A stretch of DNA of 34,698 nt from positions 1 through 34,698 of the IMG/VR virus record IMGVR_UViG_3300009151_000211; one strand, written 5' to 3'. Source of the DNA: a virus. A model generated the notes under the pieces. It was not told where the DNA came from. It worked only from the letters and a program-made list of their open reading frames with translations, and made no database searches. How positions within the stretch are numbered: the stretch's first letter is position 1; every line of letters begins with the position of its first letter. This document shows, one piece after another, positions 14,542 to 22,423 of the stretch. Made by a program: the position numbers and the translations under genes.

Positions 14542-15564
14542 TTACTTCGTCGGAGTCATGGTGTATGACGTTGTAGGAACTAGCATACGCATCATAGTGG
14601 CATAATAGTTTTGCGTCATGGCCTGCAATTGCTGGTTAGCTTGAACTCCAGCTTGGATGCCCTGGGCGGCGTAAGTGTCGCCGATCTGGACCGTGCTCAT
14701 GCCCAGCGTCATCTGGTTGTTCAGCAACGTGTTGTAGAGGTTCCCAAGCTGCATTGCCGCCTGTTGCGCCCCTACGCCACCTTGGTTCGACACCGATTGA
14801 TTCAATTGCGCTTTAGCTGCTTGAATCGTTTGCTGCGATTGAGGAGTCAAAACCCCTTGTTGAGCAGCGTTAATCATCTCCTGACCGCGTTGCTGGAACG
14901 GTGCTCCCAAAGCAGCATATTGAGCCTGTGTCTGTGCCGCTTGCTTGCGGGCCGCCGCCTGTTGGCTCATGCCAAGGCCAAGAGTTCCCGCGCCAAGACC
15001 TAGCTTGAGAAGGTTAGACGGATCTTGCAAAGCGTTCAGCGCCGACGTTCCCGTCCGGCTAAGGAAGCCGGGTTTTTGCGGTTCATTGGCCTGCTGTTGA
15101 GTGGGCGCCAGGTTGTTGATTTGAGCCTGATCTGCACCGGCAGGAGGAGAAAAGAATTGCGAGACTGACGGCAACGGAGCCGCCATTGGCGTAGGCTGCG
15201 CAGCGCCGCCAAATGACCCATACGGCTCAACCGTGTTGACCATCCCTAAATTCGAAATTTCTTGGGGCGGGGAAAGAGAATTTGCACTCGAATATGCCGG
15301 TGTTTCTGTAGCAGTTGGCGGTGGCGCATACGTTTCAGGAGGAGGCACTGTGGTATCAAAATATTCCGCAAACTCATGCAAGCCCGTATCCGGGTTGATG
15401 CCACCTGAGCCACCATACCGCTTCAGGATTTCCGCTTCACGCGGGCTGATGTGAGCAAGGATCTTGTCGTTCTTTCGTCCGTAAGACTGAAGGATATCGA
15501 CAAGTTTCTTCATGTCCATATTGGACAATCCATCGGTCTTCAACGCCTCTGAAAGCCTTGTCAT
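14542..15564 (-). CDS. Internal virion protein (340 aa)
   Basis: The N-terminal ~55 residues (LSNMDMKKLVDILQSYGRKN, ILAHISPREAEILKRYGG) form a helical domain that I associate with phage structural proteins (ISPREAE..L...GG). Then comes a Pro/Thr-rich linker (PPPETYAPPPTATETP) and an Ala/Gln-rich helical half (QQAAARKQAAQTQAQYAALG, QAAQQGVLTPQSQQTIQAAK). Fits an ejection-complex component alongside the 583-aa and 771-aa proteins. ATG at 15564 two bases after the previous stop. Confidence 0.72.
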   Translation of the reverse strand: MTRLSEALKTDGLSNMDMKKLVDILQSYGRKNDKILAHISPREAEILKRYGGSGGINPDTGLHEFAEYFDTTVPPPETYAPPPTATETPAYSSANSLSPPQEISNLGMVNTVEPYGSFGGAAQPTPMAAPLPSVSQFFSPPAGADQAQINNLAPTQQQANEPQKPGFLSRTGTSALNALQDPSNLLKLGLGAGTLGLGMSQQAAARKQAAQTQAQYAALGAPFQQRGQEMINAAQQGVLTPQSQQTIQAAKAQLNQSVSNQGGVGAQQAAMQLGNLYNTLLNNQMTLGMSTVQIGDTYAAQGIQAGVQANQQLQAMTQNYYATMMRMLVPTTSYTMTPTK

Positions 15565-15566
15565 GA

Positions 15567-16424
15567 CTAAGTTCCAGACCCATCAGTTTGCCGCAGAGAA
15601 GCGGAGTTCCACACGTTGCGATTCGGCGCGCTTGTATCTGACGATCCGAAGTAGGTGCCACCCGGTTGATACGCTAAATCAGGGGACAAACTCAAACCTT
15701 GTGCAAGCGCAGCCGTAGACGGTGAAGAAATACCACCAACACGCGGAGAGGCAACGCTATTTCGCGCAGGGAAAGCCGCTCCCTGTGCCAGGTTACTGGC
15801 CAATCCGCCAGTCACTTGACCGCCAATAGATGATGCAGGCTCACCAGAAAACGATGAATACAAGCTAGATCCAATGCCCGAAACCGCACCGCCCAAGCCT
15901 CCACGTTCCGCAGCAGTCAGCACATTGCCACCCGTTGCCGCAGCCCCCGCGCCAGCGGATAAGCCGCCCGTAATGCCCCTGCTCAAACCGCTACTAATTG
16001 CATCAGACGCCGTATAGCCCAACGCCCCACCCAATGTTGGAGAAATAGCAGAGCCAACAAGGTTCTTGACCGTAGGGCCAAGAGCACCGCCTAAGCCGCC
16101 GCTAACAGCCCCGCCAATTGCGCCTTTGAGAGGATCACCGCCCTGCAAGGCAGAAGACAAAGCACCTGTGGCAGAGCCTATAACGGCTCCAGAAGCAGCG
16201 TCAGCAACCGTTGTGATGGCAGCCAAAGTAGTTCCAGCTTCAGCCGCCGCAGCCGCTGTAGGAGCCGAAATAGCAGCAGCCGCCGCCGCTTCACCACCAA
16301 GAGCTTCAGCAAAAGCCGGTGCAAGCAATGGAGCCGCAAAGAAGCCAATGCCAGCAGCCACAACCGCCAACACGATTGGCGCAATGGTTTTGTTGTGTTT
16401 GATAAGGCTACTCACCCAAGACAT
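15567..16424 (-). CDS. Gly/Ala-rich membrane-active virion protein (285 aa)
   Basis: Begins MSWVSSLIKHNKTIAPIVLAVVAAGIGFF, a hydrophobic segment, then extremely Ala/Gly-rich (EALGGEAAAAAAISAPTAAA) with glycine-zipper-like stretches (AIGGAVSGGLGGALG, LSRGITGGLSAGAGAA). Such zippers occur in proteins that insert in membranes. It sits in the ejection-protein block, so a membrane-penetrating conduit part is plausible. Start overlaps the previous stop (TAATG) behind GGAGGTAGCC. Confidence 0.7.
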   Translation of the reverse strand: MSWVSSLIKHNKTIAPIVLAVVAAGIGFFAAPLLAPAFAEALGGEAAAAAAISAPTAAAAAEAGTTLAAITTVADAASGAVIGSATGALSSALQGGDPLKGAIGGAVSGGLGGALGPTVKNLVGSAISPTLGGALGYTASDAISSGLSRGITGGLSAGAGAAATGGNVLTAAERGGLGGAVSGIGSSLYSSFSGEPASSIGGQVTGGLASNLAQGAAFPARNSVASPRVGGISSPSTAALAQGLSLSPDLAYQPGGTYFGSSDTSAPNRNVWNSASLRQTDGSGT

Positions 16425-16930
16425 TAGAGGGCTACCTCCAGCACGTAACCGCCTGATTGAAGAGTCTGAGTCACGTTCACCGGAAACTTTTTGGACATCT
16501 GCTTGACGGCCATAGCGGCCTGTGGATCTTCAACCGTGGAAGTTACCCGGCTAATTCCCATAGATTTGAACGTGTTTAGAACCGCTACAAACCTCTGAGC
16601 AATCTGGTTGGCGTCTTCGGTAGATATGACATGAACATCAACCATGCCCTTAGGCAGAACCTTTTGGTCTGGCGTGTAGCCAACGGCAAGGAACAACGTG
16701 TTGCCAATTTGCACCAGCCTGGCTTTGCCAGATCGGGCGAGTTTGTTTAGGTTGGCTATGAACTGGTTGACGGTCTTTTCGTCGGCTCCAGTGGTCTGCA
16801 TGTATTGCTTGATGATACCATCTGGCCCTCTTTCGGAAGATTGAGTCTTTCCGCGCTGTTTCGCAATAGCCCCCATCATGCTTTTGGTTTGGGTGCCGAT
16901 CTGGGGTTGCTTTTCAGCCAGTCGTGCCAT
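16424..16930 (-). CDS. Hypothetical virion-associated protein (168 aa)
   Basis: The product has a basic N-terminus (MARLAEKQPQIGTQTKSMMG) and an alpha/beta C-terminal part (GKARLVQIGNTLFLAVGYTP, AQRFVAVLNTFKSMGISRVTS) that might fold like a GNAT-type or VRR-type domain, but I cannot assign it. ATG at 16930 overlaps the preceding TGA (TGATG). Its position at the head of the ejection block suggests a head or DNA-ejection role. Confidence 0.68.
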   Translation of the reverse strand: MARLAEKQPQIGTQTKSMMGAIAKQRGKTQSSERGPDGIIKQYMQTTGADEKTVNQFIANLNKLARSGKARLVQIGNTLFLAVGYTPDQKVLPKGMVDVHVISTEDANQIAQRFVAVLNTFKSMGISRVTSTVEDPQAAMAVKQMSKKFPVNVTQTLQSGGYVLEVAL

Positions 16931-17271
16931 CAGGAAAGTCCTAACACCGCCGCTATTTGTTGGTGAATCAGCAAATGCTCAGCAAGCCAATCGTAAAATG
17001 AACCCTCGTTGTTGAAGTTCACATCCAGCATATTAAACGGATTGCTAAGCCCTGTCAGCCCGGCAAACGCTTGATGTTCTACCTGATGAGCCTGTAGCCA
17101 GTCATCAAGATTATCAGTGTCAGCATCCATCAGCGGGTAAACCGGCACGCCAATGCCTTGGCTAAAAAACGTGTCTCGGAACAGAGCGTGTTGCAACCCG
17201 TTCTCAAACAGAAAGCCTCTCAGGCTATCGGTGTTGCCAAACTCAACTGCACTTAGTTGATCAAAATCCAT
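16930..17271 (-). CDS. Conserved small podovirus-type protein (113 aa)
   Basis: Acidic protein with repeated short segments of the type DTDNLDDWLQAHQVEHQAFA and EGSFYDWLAEHLLIHQQIA: two similar units of about 40 residues (W-L-x-x-H-x-x-x-H-Q). The repeats suggest an internal duplication. A protein of this type precedes ejection proteins in some short-tailed phages; function unknown. GGGAC lies four bases before ATG 17271. Confidence 0.72.
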   Translation of the reverse strand: MDFDQLSAVEFGNTDSLRGFLFENGLQHALFRDTFFSQGIGVPVYPLMDADTDNLDDWLQAHQVEHQAFAGLTGLSNPFNMLDVNFNNEGSFYDWLAEHLLIHQQIAAVLGLS

Positions 17272-17283
17272 GTCCCATTTCCA

Positions 17284-19101
17284 TCAAAAAAGCCTCAAAA
17301 AACCTGAGTTTGGTTGGGGAGTTGACGATATGTATGTAAATACAATGATGCCTTGCCCGCCTGTTCCACCTCCACCACCGGAAGCGCCGCCATAATTTCC
17401 TCCATTTCCTCCAACGCCGTTATTTCGCCCACCACCACCTCCACCAGAACCAGCAATTGAACCATCAACTGTTTGGGTCCAAAGATTGCCTGTTCCACCA
17501 TTGCCGCCCGTTCTAAACGATCCAGTTGAATATTGCCCACCGCCGCCTGAATTTATTCCACCATTTCCCGCCGCAAATGTTGATGTTCCACCAACGCCAC
17601 CGTTTGGACCGGCACCTTTGCCGCCAACACTAGCCGTTGGTGAAACGGCGGCAGGAATATATCCAGATGGAGCACCGCCCGCCCCAAGACCACCGGGCGC
17701 AGCAGTATATGATGCAGTTCCATTTCTACCAGTAAAAGGCCCTGCCGCACCGCCGCCACCACCAGGACCGGCTGTGTTGGCAGGGCTGCCCGAAGCGCCT
17801 GAGTATTTATAAGTTCCAATGCTTCCTGTGTTAATTGCGGCTCCTAAGTTGCTAGTTGCGACTAAACCTCCGGTGGCTACAACGCCGTTACCAAAAAAAG
17901 TAGGTATTGTCGATCCTGATGCTGCGAACCAAGTGGGACCGCCATTAGTATTGGATGCCCCAACTCCAACAGACACTGAATATGAAGAACCGGCTGTTAG
18001 TGACAACCAAGTAGGAATATCCAGACTTGTTGTCCTGGCATAATTACCGCCTGATGAACCACCCCTTGTCAATACAGTAGATCCTCCCCCACCAGCACCA
18101 ATAACTTCAAAAGACCAATAACTTCCAAGGTCTGATGGAATGGTGAAAGTTCCAGCACCCGGAGTTGTGTAAAAAATTCTTTTGTAAATAGTTGGAGTGT
18201 AAGTGATAATTACAATCCCTTGCCCTCCAGCAGTATTTAAACCTCCTGCGGCGCCACCCCCATAAAGGCCAGCGGCACCCGGAGCGTTGCCAGCACTTGG
18301 GCCACCAGCGCCGCCGCCTGGACCTGCCGTTGCCCAATCAGATGTTTGCACCCAAATAGAATCTCCGTTGCCACCATTGCCTCCAAGGCCGCCAACGCCA
18401 TAATTACCACCACCGCCACCAGAACCTAATGCGCCGTTCGCTCCCGGAGATCCCCCAGATCCACCTGGATTAGGTCCAGATGCCCCGCCAACCCCTCCAT
18501 TTGGGTCACCAAATGGGACGTTTGCCCCGTTTGAGCCAAATGTGGTTGCTGTTCCTGCCCCGCCCCCGCCACCTGAACCTGGATTGGCAAGGTCAGAAGT
18601 TCCCCCATCTCCTCCATTTCCCCCTGTTCCTGCCGCACCTCCTCCAGCACCGCTATTGCCGCTAGAACTCCAATCACCGCCAGAGCCACCACTATACGTA
18701 ACCGAACCAAAACTAGTAATTCCGCTTCCTCCCACACCTCCTGTTGGAGGAGCAGTAAAACCAGGACCTCCTTTTCCCCCTCCTCTAGCAAGCACGCCCG
18801 TAGATTGTGACGTTGGAGCAGCTTGAGCAGTTGGGTTAAACCAGACGTTTGCTCCCGCTGAATTTGCAAGTGATGCAGGGAGCGAAATAAAAACTGCTTG
18901 GTTTGGGTGCAAATTAAAAAAAGTATCAGCATTGGTAGAAGACGCATAAGCACCGCCGCCCCCTCCTCCGCTGCCGTCATTTACATAAGCACCTCCACCA
19001 CCACCGCCGCCAAGACATTCAACTTTCCACGGCGCTCCGAAGTCTGAAGGCAAGGAATATACGCTTGAAGACGTTGTAAAAAATATGACTTTGGTTGCCA
19101 T
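17284..19101 (-). CDS. Glycine-rich tail-fiber adhesin with two tandem modules
   Basis: A 605-residue protein, about one third glycine. Two copies of one design are visible: residues about 6-300 start VIFFTTSSSVYSLPSDFGAPW, and about 308-600 start IFYTTPGAGTFTIPSDLGSYW; each is followed by ECLGGGGGGG or EVIGAGGGGS and long Gly/Ser loops ending in GGQGIVIITYT / GGQGIIVFTYI. Poly-Gly sandwich tips like this determine receptor choice in gp38-type adhesins. Probably the distal tip of the fiber encoded just upstream. Glycine-rich DNA repeats could favour recombination and host-range change. Confidence 0.78.
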   Translation of the reverse strand: MATKVIFFTTSSSVYSLPSDFGAPWKVECLGGGGGGGAYVNDGSGGGGGGAYASSTNADTFFNLHPNQAVFISLPASLANSAGANVWFNPTAQAAPTSQSTGVLARGGGKGGPGFTAPPTGGVGGSGITSFGSVTYSGGSGGDWSSSGNSGAGGGAAGTGGNGGDGGTSDLANPGSGGGGGAGTATTFGSNGANVPFGDPNGGVGGASGPNPGGSGGSPGANGALGSGGGGGNYGVGGLGGNGGNGDSIWVQTSDWATAGPGGGAGGPSAGNAPGAAGLYGGGAAGGLNTAGGQGIVIITYTPTIYKRIFYTTPGAGTFTIPSDLGSYWSFEVIGAGGGGSTVLTRGGSSGGNYARTTSLDIPTWLSLTAGSSYSVSVGVGASNTNGGPTWFAASGSTIPTFFGNGVVATGGLVATSNLGAAINTGSIGTYKYSGASGSPANTAGPGGGGGAAGPFTGRNGTASYTAAPGGLGAGGAPSGYIPAAVSPTASVGGKGAGPNGGVGGTSTFAAGNGGINSGGGGQYSTGSFRTGGNGGTGNLWTQTVDGSIAGSGGGGGGRNNGVGGNGGNYGGASGGGGGTGGQGIIVFTYISSTPQPNSGFLRLF

Positions 19102-19110
19102 GTCTATTGC

Positions 19111-20019
19111 CTATGCCACTGCCACGCAACGCCAAGCGGGTGTTGCTACGTTCCAAACAAACCCAATATCAAGGCGAGTCGTGGACAGTGTGGTTGTCGG
19201 AAGCGTAGCCGTGGACGATTCAAAAGAAGCGCCCCAAGCAATGTTGATCGCCGTGGTTCCGGTGATCGCAATCCACAATTTTTGTCCGTTAACCGGAGTG
19301 CCGGTTAGGTTGGTTGTAAATGATGTGATCGCCACCGTCTGTGCAGTGATAATCATCATATCGTAGTTGTCTGTGTTTAAAGTGGGCGTGGCCGAATTAG
19401 CCGTGCTGGCATTAACTCTGGGTTGAATGCGAGCATTGTTGATAGTCTGATTAGCCATATTTAACCCGGCGGTTCCCCAAGTTACCTGACCAGCAGGGCC
19501 ACCGCCTGGCACAAACATATAACCGGACCAATCTCCCGCAACGGAGCTAGTAATCTCCGCAAACGCAAAAGCGGCCATGCCGGGAACAACTACGCCCAAC
19601 GGGTTTGTTGCTCCGTCTTGCAAAATCAAAGTGCCGGTAGAATCATTGTCTATGACAAAACCTTGGCCAAGAGCCAACGTAGTGGCATTTGGAAGCACAA
19701 TGGTTTGAGCCAAACTTCCAGTAAACCGTTGATAATTAGTGGAAGCAACCGTAAGGGTTGTGGTTCCTCCGGTCGTGGCGGTTGAAGTCCATCCGGGTAT
19801 TAGATTGCTCGCAGTTAAATTCCCATTTGCATCACGCAACACAACGCTGTTGGCTCCAGAAGACGTTGTGACGCCAGTGCCTCCCGATCCAACATTCAAA
19901 GTGCCAGCTAGAACAATGTCTCCTGTGGTCGCGCTTCCCGGCGTCAAACCACCTAAAGACGTGGAGAACGAAGAGACTCCGCTAGATCCACCACCGCTGC
20001 CGCCTGCTACTTTGAGCAT
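19111..20019 (-). CDS. Tail-fiber protein (302 aa)
   Basis: Gly/Ser/Thr-rich N-terminus (VAGGSGGGSSGVSSFSTSLG), then beta-rich repeats (TTTLTVASTNYQRFTGSLAQ, DSTGTLILQDG) and a C-terminal domain ending TTRLDIGFVWNVATPAWRCV, a pattern common in phage fiber C-termini (RxDIGFxWN...WRC). Strong ribosome site TAGGAGG before ATG 20019. It likely connects the virion to the Gly-rich adhesin. Confidence 0.8.
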   Translation of the reverse strand: MLKVAGGSGGGSSGVSSFSTSLGGLTPGSATTGDIVLAGTLNVGSGGTGVTTSSGANSVVLRDANGNLTASNLIPGWTSTATTGGTTTLTVASTNYQRFTGSLAQTIVLPNATTLALGQGFVIDNDSTGTLILQDGATNPLGVVVPGMAAFAFAEITSSVAGDWSGYMFVPGGGPAGQVTWGTAGLNMANQTINNARIQPRVNASTANSATPTLNTDNYDMMIITAQTVAITSFTTNLTGTPVNGQKLWIAITGTTAINIAWGASFESSTATLPTTTLSTTRLDIGFVWNVATPAWRCVAVA

Positions 20020-20028
20020 TGTGGCCTC

Positions 20029-20358
20029 CTACAAACCATCGCCCGGTGTGATGTAAACAATGCCAGTGCCGCTCACAGTGATCCCGGTGAACCAAGCGTT
20101 GGGCTGGAACGTCAGAATCTCGTCAGTGCTAGGAAGCAGCGGAATTGCCCCGCCACTGACCGTCAACACAGCCGCATTGGACGTGGCCAAAGCTGACGTA
20201 GTTCCAATGCCCAAAAACACAACGACAGTTGCGGTGCTGACAATCCGGTATTGATTGGGTCCAAGTGTGGCACCAGAAGCTTGCACGGGCGTAGGTGCCG
20301 TAGTGGCAGCCGTAAACGTGACCGTGTTCCCTAACGGCGTAAACGCATGGATTCCCAT
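20029..20358 (-). CDS. Small beta-rich structural protein (109 aa)
   Basis: Contains PTPVQASGATLGPNQYRIVS, VVVFLGIGTT and ILTFQPNAWFTGITVSGTGI, a small beta-sandwich pattern seen in minor fiber or decoration-type proteins. GAGGTAAA precedes ATG 20358. Part of the tail cluster; exact role unknown. Confidence 0.7.
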   Translation of the reverse strand: MGIHAFTPLGNTVTFTAATTAPTPVQASGATLGPNQYRIVSTATVVVFLGIGTTSALATSNAAVLTVSGGAIPLLPSTDEILTFQPNAWFTGITVSGTGIVYITPGDGL

Positions 20359-20364
20359 TTTACC

Positions 20365-20595
20365 TCATTTGTCCGCTTTGCGGTCCAGCTTATCAAAAAT
20401 CTGCTTCAAGATATCCTTCATCTCAAGAATGTCCTGACGGTATTCATCCTTGGTAACATACTTGGTATGTAGGTCTCTTTCTAGCACTTTTAGATCCTGC
20501 TCTAGGCTGCGAATCGAATCCCACACAACCTTCAGCAGCCACCCAAGGACAGCGCCAAACGCAGCGGCCATTATGTTGATGAAATTCTGGTCCAT
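20365..20595 (-). CDS. Small membrane/coiled-coil protein (76 aa)
   Basis: N-terminal membrane helix (INIMAAAFGAVLGWLLKVVW) followed by a coiled coil (LEQDLKVLERDLHTKYVTKD and DILEMKDILKQIFDKLDRK). Conserved in many phages near tail-fiber genes; sometimes proposed as a holin or spanin accessory, but unproven. I prefer ATG 20595 over a TTG at 20601, with AAGG nine bases upstream. Confidence 0.75.
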   Translation of the reverse strand: MDQNFINIMAAAFGAVLGWLLKVVWDSIRSLEQDLKVLERDLHTKYVTKDEYRQDILEMKDILKQIFDKLDRKADK

Positions 20596-20601
20596 TCCCA
20601 A

Positions 20602-20799
20602 TTACCTTTTTGCTTCACACGCCAATGCTTTTTTCATCTCCCATAGTTTTAAAACCGAATTTACAGAAAGACCGCTCATCTCAGCGGCTTCCGCAAAACT
20701 CCGCCCGCCGCAAAGAATTGCCAAAGCAAGATGTTCGTTTTTCTGCATAACAACAACTCTTTCTGAGTCAATCGAATTGGTCACTGTCTGGTATGGCAT
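20602..20799 (-). CDS. Small HTH protein inside the tail cluster (65 aa)
   Basis: The region ILCGGRSFAEAAEMSGLSVN plus SVLKLWEM reads as a compact helix-turn-helix. The ribosome site AGGAGGTAAT before ATG 20799 is the strongest in this part of the genome. A DNA-binding protein between tailspike and fiber genes is unexpected and could tune late transcription. Confidence 0.68.
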   Translation of the reverse strand: MPYQTVTNSIDSERVVVMQKNEHLALAILCGGRSFAEAAEMSGLSVNSVLKLWEMKKALACEAKR

Positions 20800-20866
20800 A
20801 TTACCTCCTCATAACACGGATGGTGGGGCTACCGAATAAGCGGTTGCGAAGATTGGGCTGCGGCTG

Positions 20867-22423
20867 TTAACCGACGATCTGACCGGCCAAGAAAGTCGTA
20901 ACGGTGCTCGATTGTATGTCCATGTCGAGGGCGCCACCGAAGGCCGCAACTTTCATAACGAGCGTATCGCCCGCCCTCATCGCAAACAAATCCGCAACTA
21001 CAAGATTGTAAATCGCGGAACCTACCGCTATATCAACTTCACCCTGCGCCGTCTGGCTGACACTACCTGCCTGCACAAGCTGTAGTTGCGCAAAAGTTTG
21101 CCCGGCTCCACCGTCTAAACGCGCAGCGGCAGCAAAACTGTAAATGCCAGTCACAGGGGCCGTGAAAACTCCGGTTCCTGTATTAAACGCTGACCCAATA
21201 TTGAAATTAACCCCATCCAGCGGAACCGTGTAGATAGTGCCATTGCCAGTGACATTTAGTCGAGCAGTTGCAGGATACGCACGAAAGCCGCACGCAATGC
21301 CACTTTTGGGAGAAGTGCCGGGAGCGTTCAAATCTACTACGGTCAGCGCAGTGTCCGCCACGTTCCCCACGACTGCGGCAGAACACCCGGCCTCAATGCG
21401 AATATGGGTGCCGGTCACAGCGCGAAAGACGTTGGCCGTGATGCTGTGCCCCGTAGCACGGAAACCGCTGCCGTTGGCATAAAGTAGGATACCAACCCCG
21501 GCCTGAGAGGCAATAACGTTGCCTTGGATAGTCATGCTTTTTGTGTTGCCGGCATTGTTTTGCAAGGTGATGCCGGGCAGCGTGCTGCCAGTTGAGACAA
21601 TAATGTTGTCGCTGATGCTGCCGCCTAGGGCATGGTCAATCCCGATAGCCCCGACACCTCCGATGAGGCAGGCGTTTTGAATGAAGTTTCCATCAATTAC
21701 CGTGTTATCGCTGGGCAAGTCATCCGTTATGCCTTCCAGTCCGACATTATAAATGTGATTTGCCATATGAACGCCGCCGGTCGCGCTGTTGTTCGAGATA
21801 CCAATGCCGTTCACATCATGGACATAATTGTTTTGTGTGCTGTTGCGTGCGCATGTAGTGGACTGTCCATCAAAATAGATGCCGTGGACGCCATGCCCAT
21901 ATACTTGGCAGTTGATAATATCGTTATCTGATCCAGTTACGCCGACCCCGGAATTACCTAAACTGTTGCCGTCCACCACCAGCCCGACCAGCCTGTTTTT
22001 GCTGCCAGTAACGCGGATCACGTCAACAGCGGCAGTTTTGCGAAGCACTGCATCCGACGACATGGAAATGGTCTGATTGGTTCCTGCTACAGTCAGCATG
22101 GTGCCAATCAAATACGTCCCGCTCCCGATGTGAAAGCTGCGGCCTGAGTTGATCGCGGCTTGAATTGCTGCGGTGTCATCGGTGGTGCCATCGCCAGTCG
22201 CGCCAAAGTCTTTGGCGTTGGCAATATCTGCTGCTCTGTTTCCCAGCGTCCGTGCAGTTGTGCTGCCTGTAGCCGTGACTACTGCGTTGGAAAGGCTGTT
22301 GGTGCCATTCCCAATGCCGTTCACAGCCCCATAGATAGTCAAAAAGTTGGTGTCTAGGTTCGGCAAGGAATTTTGCGTCGTTGTGTTGCCAAACGTGTAT
22401 GGAACGCTCACCGGAAGTGTCAT
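20867..22423 (-). CDS. Tailspike with pectate-lyase-like beta helix and C1q-like end
   Basis: A 518-residue protein. Residues about 70-92 (AKDFGATGDGTTDDTAAIQA) are the hallmark start of pectate_lyase_3 beta helices; the following ~280 residues carry repeated beta rungs (RNSTQNNYVHDVNGIGISNN, SDNTVIDGNFIQNACLIG). Residues 379-518 (NVTGNGTIYTVPLD, TGVFTAPVTGIYSFAAAARL, AGDTLVMKVAAFGG) look like a C1q/TNF-like jelly roll, probably trimerising. N-terminal ~65 residues would bind the virion. A depolymerase of host surface glycan is the likely role; catalytic residues cannot be seen. Start overlaps the nozzle stop (TAATG). Confidence 0.85.
   Translation of the reverse strand: MTLPVSVPYTFGNTTTQNSLPNLDTNFLTIYGAVNGIGNGTNSLSNAVVTATGSTTARTLGNRAADIANAKDFGATGDGTTDDTAAIQAAINSGRSFHIGSGTYLIGTMLTVAGTNQTISMSSDAVLRKTAAVDVIRVTGSKNRLVGLVVDGNSLGNSGVGVTGSDNDIINCQVYGHGVHGIYFDGQSTTCARNSTQNNYVHDVNGIGISNNSATGGVHMANHIYNVGLEGITDDLPSDNTVIDGNFIQNACLIGGVGAIGIDHALGGSISDNIIVSTGSTLPGITLQNNAGNTKSMTIQGNVIASQAGVGILLYANGSGFRATGHSITANVFRAVTGTHIRIEAGCSAAVVGNVADTALTVVDLNAPGTSPKSGIACGFRAYPATARLNVTGNGTIYTVPLDGVNFNIGSAFNTGTGVFTAPVTGIYSFAAAARLDGGAGQTFAQLQLVQAGSVSQTAQGEVDIAVGSAIYNLVVADLFAMRAGDTLVMKVAAFGGALDMDIQSSTVTTFLAGQIVG

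Noticed and set aside
18426-18980. 184-aa frame inside the Gly-rich fiber gene
   Set aside because: Alternate-frame reading of Gly codons giving Glu/Leu repeats; no ribosome site.
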